Of a DNA stretch of 19,733 bases, positions 15,791 to 19,733 are shown one piece after another. This DNA comes from Burkholderia sp. (GTDB lineage Bacteria; Pseudomonadota; Gammaproteobacteria; Burkholderiales; Burkholderiaceae), in assembly GCA_028292565.1 (NCBI GenBank), contig JAQGMD010000221.1, positions 1 to 19,733 on the forward strand, given 5' to 3'. The number at the start of each line of letters is the position of its first letter. Within the stretch, counting starts at the first letter, position 1. The translations under genes and the position numbers were made by a program. Under the pieces are notes generated by a model. That model worked only from the letters and a program-made list of their open reading frames with translations. It made no database searches and had not been told where the DNA came from.

Positions 15791-15828
15791 GTGACGGATC
15801 GGTTAGAGACAGATCTCAAACCTGTCAC
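15791..15828 (-). repeat. Nested inverted repeat upstream of the PP2C-FHA genes
   Basis: Three nested pairs are seen: GTGAC (15791-15795) with GTCAC (15824-15828), GGTT (15801-15804) with AACC (15819-15822), and GAGA (15806-15809) with TCTC (15814-15817) around CAGA. There is one five-base bulge on the left. It is centred about 38 bases before the PP2C start, where an operator could overlap the -35 region, or where a leader hairpin would form if transcription starts further up. Confidence 0.4.
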
Positions 15829-15888
15829 TTTTCGGGGGGCGGTTATAGGGTATTTGTGTGTCGGCCGCATGAGAAGCTGCCAGGGTTT

Positions 15889-15939
15889 TCACAATAAAAA
15901 AGGCTGGATGCCGCGTCAAACTGCGCTGCATCCAGCCTT
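15889..15939 (-). terminator. Intrinsic terminator of the TerC-family gene
   Basis: On the minus strand AAGGCTGGATGC (15939-15928, as complement) pairs perfectly over 12 bases with GCATCCAGCCTT (15911-15900), and an inner CGC/GCG pair tightens the 16-base loop. The stem runs directly into TTTTTTATTGT. It lies about 70 bases after the TerC stop and separates TerC from the PP2C-FHA pair, which therefore needs its own promoter. Confidence 0.88.
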
Positions 15940-16007
15940 CTGTCACCGGCGCGCCTGCTCAAGGATTCAGTCCGATCTCCCCTTAAGCCGCCTGCGCGTG
16001 CTTATGC

Positions 16008-16751
16008 TTATTTTTGCACCTGCGATGGCTCGGCCTGCGCTTGCCTTTTCATCAAGTACATTCCTGTCGCGACGACCAGGATAGCGCCGACTATGCTCGG
16101 AATATTCAAATGCATTGCAGTGCCCGGAATCAAGAAATCAAGACCGGGCATGTTTGTCGTCACCCAAGGTGCAACCGCCACGTCGGAGAAAACCATTCCG
16201 CCCGCTAGGTAACCCAGCAAACCTGCGCCAAAGGTAATGATGATCGGGAAACGCTCCATCAGCTTGAGCACAATCGTGCTGCCCCAGATGATGATCGGAA
16301 TGCTGACCAGGATACCGAACACGACGAGTGCAAGCTGGTGCTCGCCACCGGCCTGCTCTGCGGCGCTGGCGACAGCGATAACGTTGTCGACGCTCATGAC
16401 GAGGTCGGCGACGACGATCGTTTTGATTGCGGTGAGGAGACGGTCGCTGCCGGTGATCTCGCCATGGCTGTCGTTATTGTCAGCCAACAGCTTGATACCG
16501 ATCCACAGGAGCAACAGGCCACCAATGATCTTCAGGTAGGGTACCTGCAACAAGGAGACTGCGAACGCAATCAATACGATACGAATGGCGATGGCGCCGA
16601 AGGTACCCCAGAGGATGCCTTTGGTGCGCATGCTGGCGGGCAAGTTACGGCAGGCGAGCGCGATCACGATCGCGTTATCGCCACCGAGCAGGATGTCGAT
16701 CAAAATGATCTGGCCGACTGCCACCCAGTTTAAATTAAGTAAAAAATCCAT
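16008..16751 (-). CDS. TerC-family integral membrane protein (putative metal exporter)
   Basis: TerC-family proteins (TerC, Alx, YkoY, YjbE) are inner-membrane proteins; several have been tied to Mn2+ export and metal loading of exported enzymes. I chose ATG 16751 (MDFLLNLNWVAVGQ; 247 residues) because GGGGAC lies five bases upstream; a GTG at 16793 would start inside a terminator hairpin. Seven or so hydrophobic segments are seen. The two family signatures are LGGDNAIVIALACR in the first segment (Asp25, Asn26) and VMSVDNVIAVASA (Asp122, Asn123), the proposed metal-site acids. The tail KRQAQAEPSQVQK is polar. The gene has a terminator on each side, so it is probably transcribed alone or by read-through from sucCD. 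The ion cannot be told from sequence. Confidence 0.9.
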   Translation of the reverse strand: MDFLLNLNWVAVGQIILIDILLGGDNAIVIALACRNLPASMRTKGILWGTFGAIAIRIVLIAFAVSLLQVPYLKIIGGLLLLWIGIKLLADNNDSHGEITGSDRLLTAIKTIVVADLVMSVDNVIAVASAAEQAGGEHQLALVVFGILVSIPIIIWGSTIVLKLMERFPIIITFGAGLLGYLAGGMVFSDVAVAPWVTTNMPGLDFLIPGTAMHLNIPSIVGAILVVATGMYLMKRQAQAEPSQVQK

Positions 16752-16773
16752 ATTGTCCCCGGCAGTTATGGGC

Positions 16774-16804
16774 GGAAATAATACGGGGAGCACCAGGCTC
16801 CCCG
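16774..16804 (-). terminator. Intrinsic terminator after sucCD, just before the TerC gene
   Basis: On the minus strand CGGGGAGC (16804-16797) and GCTCCCCG (16791-16784) form a perfect eight-base stem with the loop CTGGT, followed by TATTATTTCC. It lies about 52 bases after the sucD stop and only 32 bases before the TerC start. It probably ends sucCD; because so little room is left for a TerC promoter downstream, it may also act within the TerC leader. Confidence 0.82.
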
Positions 16805-16856
16805 CAATATTGTTTTATAAGAACCTATTTCAGGTATTTGCGATAATAATTATTAA

Positions 16857-17738
16857 TTAGAGTACAGATTTCAGCAAACGTCCCATTTCCGACGGATTCT
16901 TTGTGACTTTGATACCGCAGGCTTCCATGATTTCAAGCTTGGCCTGTGCAGTATCGTCGCCGCCCGAAATCAACGCGCCGGCGTGGCCCATACGTTTGCC
17001 CGGAGGCGCCGTGACACCGGCAATAAAGCCGATGACCGGTTTCTTCATGTTGTCCTTGATCCAGCGAGCGGCATTTGCCTCGTCCGGGCCACCGATTTCA
17101 CCGATCATGATGACCGCATCGGTGTCAGGATCGTCGTTGAACATCCGCATCACGTCTATGTGCTTCAGGCCGTTGATCGGGTCACCGCCGATACCGACCG
17201 CGGAAGACTGGCCGAGACCGAGGGCGGTCAATTGGCCGACGGCTTCATAAGTCAGCGTGCCGGAGCGCGACACAACACCGATGCGGCCTTTCTTGTGGAT
17301 ATGGCCGGGCATGATGCCGATCTTGATTTCGTCCGGTGTGATCAGGCCGGGGCAGTTCGGGCCGAGCAGCAGGGTTTTGCTGCCGGATTTCGCCATGCGG
17401 TCCTTCAGGGCCAGCATGTCGCGTACAGGGATGCCTTCGGTGATGCAAATCGCCAGGTCAAGCTCGGCTTCCACGGCTTCCCAGATTGCGGCTGCGGCGC
17501 CGGCGGGCGGAACGTAAATCACGGAGACGTTCGCGCCGGTTTTTGCCTTTGCTTCAGAGACGTTCGCGAAAATGGGGATGCCTTCGAAGTCCTCGCCCGC
17601 TTTTTTCGGGTTCACACCGGCGACAAACGCGTTCTGGCCGTTTGCGTATTCACGGCACATACGGGTATGGAATTGGCCGGTCTTGCCGGTAATACCTTGC
17701 GTAATGACTTTCGTGTCTTTGTTGATCAGGATCGACAT
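16857..17738 (-). CDS. sucD: Succinyl-CoA synthetase, alpha subunit
   Basis: SucD with SucC converts succinyl-CoA to succinate in the TCA cycle, making ATP or GTP; the alpha subunit binds CoA and carries the phosphohistidine. The 293-residue product has the CoA-binding GITGKTGQFHTRMC and FVAGVNPKKAGE region, VIYVPPAGAAAAIWEA, the AICITEGIPVRDM segment, GPNCPGLITPDEIKIGIMPG, the GRIGVVSRSGTLTYEAV strand and the active-site GHAGALISGG with phospho-acceptor His252. Length is normal. It starts 14 bases after the sucC stop and is followed by a strong terminator, so sucC-sucD end one transcript. Confidence 0.97.
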   Translation of the reverse strand: MSILINKDTKVITQGITGKTGQFHTRMCREYANGQNAFVAGVNPKKAGEDFEGIPIFANVSEAKAKTGANVSVIYVPPAGAAAAIWEAVEAELDLAICITEGIPVRDMLALKDRMAKSGSKTLLLGPNCPGLITPDEIKIGIMPGHIHKKGRIGVVSRSGTLTYEAVGQLTALGLGQSSAVGIGGDPINGLKHIDVMRMFNDDPDTDAVIMIGEIGGPDEANAARWIKDNMKKPVIGFIAGVTAPPGKRMGHAGALISGGDDTAQAKLEIMEACGIKVTKNPSEMGRLLKSVL

Positions 17739-17752
17739 GTTTGTTCCTTGAA

Positions 17753-18922
17753 TTATTTTTTACCGTTGGCCGCAGCGACGACCTTCTGGGCGGCTTCTTC
17801 CATCGTATCGGCCGAGATAATCGGCAAGCCGGACTCAGCCAGCATTTTCTTGCCGAGGTCTTCGTTGGTGCCTTTCATGCGGACAACAAGCGGCACTTGC
17901 AGCGAGACAGCCTTGGATGCGGTAATTACGCCTTCAGCGATCACATCGCAGCGCATGATGCCGCCGAAGATGTTGACCAGGATCGCTTTCAGGCCCGGGT
18001 TCTTCAACATGATCTTGAACGCTTCGGTCACTTTCTCGGCCGTGGCGCCGCCGCCGACGTCGAGGAAGTTGGCGGGCTCGCCGCCGAACAGCTTGATGGT
18101 ATCCATGGTTGCCATCGCCAGGCCGGCACCGTTCACGAGGCATCCAATGTTGCCGTCGAGGGAAATGTACGCGAGGTCAAATTTGGACGCTTCGACTTCA
18201 GCCGGATCTTCTTCGTCGATATCACGCATCGCGACGATTTCCGGATGGCGGTACAACGCGTTGGAATCGAAATTGAATTTGGCGTCGAGCGCGATGACCT
18301 TGCCGGAACCGGTCAGGATCAAGGGATTGATTTCGGCCAGCGACGAGTCGGTTTCCCAGTATGCTTTGTACAATCCTTGCAACTGTGTGCGCGCATCGGC
18401 GATGGAGCCGGCCGGCACGCCGATTTTGGCAGAGATGGAATCCGCATCGGCATCTGTCAGGCCGGTTGCCGGATCGATGATGACCTTGTGGATCAGCTCG
18501 GGATGCTTTTCGGCGACTTCCTCGATGTCCATGCCGCCTTCGCTCGAAGCCATCAGTACGACGCGCTGGCTGAGGCGGTCGGTGACCATGCTGACGTACA
18601 GTTCTTTCTTGATGTCGGCGCCCTCTTCAATCAGGAGGCGGCGCACTTTCTGGCCTTCCGGTCCGGTCTGGTGCGTGATCAGCTGCATACCCATGATCGC
18701 GTTGGCATATTCCCGCACCTGATCGAGGGACTTGGCGACTTTCACTCCACCGCCCTTGCCGCGGCCGCCCGCGTGGATTTGAGCTTTGACGACCCATACC
18801 GGGCCACCAAGGGATTCCGCTGCCTTGACTGCTTCCTCGACGGAATTGCACGGGATACCGCGCGGTACCGTTACTCCGAACTTGCGGAGGATTTCTTTGC
18901 CCTGATACTCATGGATTTTCAT
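17753..18922 (-). CDS. sucC: Succinyl-CoA synthetase (ADP-forming type), beta subunit
   Basis: SucC holds the nucleotide-binding ATP-grasp domain and the succinate site of succinyl-CoA synthetase. The 389-residue product begins [17 protein letters not shown], followed by [19 protein letters not shown] (the ATP-binding lysine and glycine loop), the metal-binding [55 protein letters not shown] and [20 protein letters not shown] 18922 has GAAGGGAAG a few bases upstream, a good ribosome site. The gene lies 46 bases after the DUF2889 stop, without a terminator between them, so it may be co-transcribed with that gene. Confidence 0.97.
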   Translation of the reverse strand: MKIHEYQGKEILRKFGVTVPRGIPCNSVEEAVKAAESLGGPVWVVKAQIHAGGRGKGGGVKVAKSLDQVREYANAIMGMQLITHQTGPEGQKVRRLLIEEGADIKKELYVSMVTDRLSQRVVLMASSEGGMDIEEVAEKHPELIHKVIIDPATGLTDADADSISAKIGVPAGSIADARTQLQGLYKAYWETDSSLAEINPLILTGSGKVIALDAKFNFDSNALYRHPEIVAMRDIDEEDPAEVEASKFDLAYISLDGNIGCLVNGAGLAMATMDTIKLFGGEPANFLDVGGGATAEKVTEAFKIMLKNPGLKAILVNIFGGIMRCDVIAEGVITASKAVSLQVPLVVRMKGTNEDLGKKMLAESGLPIISADTMEEAAQKVVAAANGKK

Positions 18923-18968
18923 GCGAGCTTCCCTTCAGATGCTTATTGGAAAAAACAAAATGGATAGA

Positions 18969-19547
18969 CTACGTGGATTGTATTCCTGCCAGAGCCTGAA
19001 CCGACCAGCGGGGGTAATATTTTGCGACCGCTGCGCCGTCCGTGCGCAACGCATGGCAGCCGTCGAGTTGGAAAGGCTTCTGGCTCTGTTCTACATTCGC
19101 CCCGCCGCGCGTGTCGAGCACTTCGCCGGCGAAAGCCTGAATAGCCGCGGTCGGAAGCACCTGGGCCAGCTCGGTCAGGTGAGTGCAGCCCTGTATCCCC
19201 GACAGGCGTTCCCTGACCCCATGGCGAAAACTCTTGAGCAGGTTCAGCCCGACCAGCTTTTTGTAGTCGGGACCTATGGTGTCGCAATGGGTCGGATACG
19301 GAACGGCGTCAGATGCGGCTTCGACATCCACCACAGTCAGCTGCGTATTAACAGTCAGGCGCAACCAAAGGTCGTGGATCGGGGCACCCGCCGGTCTTGT
19401 GCCGGAGGCGAGTTGTGTTTCGCGAGTCTTGACGTCGGTAATATGAGCATCGATGTCCCAAAGACCATCGTCACGCGCGAACGCTTCGACGCGGATGGTA
19501 CGAGTGTGCTTCAGGGCACGACGGGAAATCGGCGGTGATAGGGGCAT
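18969..19547 (-). CDS. DUF2889-family protein of unknown function
   Basis: I recognise this as a DUF2889 protein from the conserved start MPLSPPISRRALKHTRTIRVEAF, the DDGLWDIDAHITDVK strand region, PIHDLWLRLTVNTQLTVVDVEAASDAVPYP and CTHLTELAQVLPTAAIQAF. No function is established for the family that I know of. I chose ATG 19547 (192 residues), because the family begins at MPL; an upstream in-frame ATG at 19634 would add 29 residues of Cys/Arg-rich, non-family sequence. No ribosome site is obvious at either. No signal peptide or membrane helix is present. It is followed by sucC after 46 bases; I recall that this order is common in Burkholderiales, often with recA-recX upstream, which would be just outside the window. 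Confidence 0.88.
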   Translation of the reverse strand: MPLSPPISRRALKHTRTIRVEAFARDDGLWDIDAHITDVKTRETQLASGTRPAGAPIHDLWLRLTVNTQLTVVDVEAASDAVPYPTHCDTIGPDYKKLVGLNLLKSFRHGVRERLSGIQGCTHLTELAQVLPTAAIQAFAGEVLDTRGGANVEQSQKPFQLDGCHALRTDGAAVAKYYPRWSVQALAGIQST

Positions 19548-19733
19548 AGAGACTGATGCCAGTGGAGCGGGCGGCAAAAAAATATGCCGCAATTGCGAGT
19601 CGTTGCCGCAGCTTCTACGGTAACAGCCGCTCATGCGGCGTTGCAAAAACCACGGAAGTGTAGCACAGGTCCGACGGCGGTTGGTTGCGATGTTGCCCGG
19701 CAGTCAATTCCCTTTTTGCCCATCAATACAGCG
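19548..19733 (-). promoter_or_regulatory. Upstream region of the DUF2889-sucCD genes
   Basis: No gene can be supported in this 186-base stretch. On the minus strand TGCTACACT (19665-19657) is an extended -10 candidate without a good -35. Downstream of it are two small hairpins: GCCGC/GCGGC (19626-19639) and GCGGCA/TGCCGC (19571-19590) with an A/T-rich loop. The last 30 bases might hold the tail of a neighbouring gene (a frame ending in TGA), but this is too short to assign. Confidence 0.35.

Noticed and set aside
16752..16856. yybP-ykoY Mn riboswitch before the TerC-family gene
   Set aside because: The leader is short and dominated by a terminator hairpin; a GGGGAGC stretch is present, but it belongs to the terminator stem and the other conserved parts of the riboswitch are missing.
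16983..18967. Plus-strand frames of 579 and 408 codons opposite sucD and sucC
   Set aside because: Both are complements of highly conserved sucCD coding sequence; they overlap each other in different frames and have no family resemblance.
1..19733. Mobile elements, CRISPR arrays, tRNA or rRNA genes, toxin-antitoxin or phage-defence genes
   Set aside because: I looked for transposase or integrase motifs, regularly spaced repeats, tRNA-like cloverleaf sequences and small paired genes, and found none that could be supported.

Overview
The window is a block of core chromosome from what looks like a betaproteobacterium of the order Burkholderiales, probably close to Oxalobacteraceae. This rests on protein character (Calvin-type class II aldolase, a ~300-residue PurC, a DUF2889 gene next to sucCD, a YheT-type hydrolase next to a small Burkholderiales-type DUF protein) and on the even, GC-rich base use. 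It is inference; no database search was possible. I recognise 20 protein-coding genes, one of them cut by the left edge. I see no rRNA, tRNA, CRISPR array, insertion sequence, integrase or phage gene. No gap between genes exceeds 300 bases.

Left block (1-8582, all on the minus strand). In transcription order: azlC-azlD (branched-chain amino acid exporter), pgk-pyk-fba (lower glycolysis / Calvin-type triose metabolism), purC-purE-purK (three consecutive-use enzymes of IMP synthesis) and a Sua5-type threonylcarbamoyl-AMP synthase that runs off the left edge. Spacings inside the pur group are 1, 6 and 21 bases, so it is very probably one transcript. A terminator-like hairpin separates fba from purC, and a perfect 10-bp hairpin lies between pgk and pyk.

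Middle block (8810-12169, plus strand). ilvE is divergent from azlCD, so synthesis/transamination and export of branched-chain amino acids flank one control region. ilvE is followed by a small zinc-finger gene. Then comes a tight trio: an NTF2/SnoaL-fold protein, a YheT-type alpha/beta hydrolase sharing one base with it, and an uncharacterised 199-residue protein 5 bases later.

Right block (12184-19733). bepA (periplasmic M48 protease with TPR region) is divergent from moaC (molybdenum cofactor synthesis). On the minus strand follow a PP2C-type protein phosphatase and an FHA-domain protein (an apparent phospho-signalling pair with no kinase in view), a TerC-family membrane protein bounded by two good intrinsic terminators, sucC-sucD (succinyl-CoA synthetase) and a DUF2889 protein.

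I do not see a convincing undescribed multi-gene system; this is mostly ordinary housekeeping DNA. The items most worth a second look are the kinase-less PP2C-FHA pair with its odd upstream dyad and possible leaderless start, an attenuator-like leader with a short Arg-rich reading frame before azlC, and the NTF2-YheT-DUF trio.
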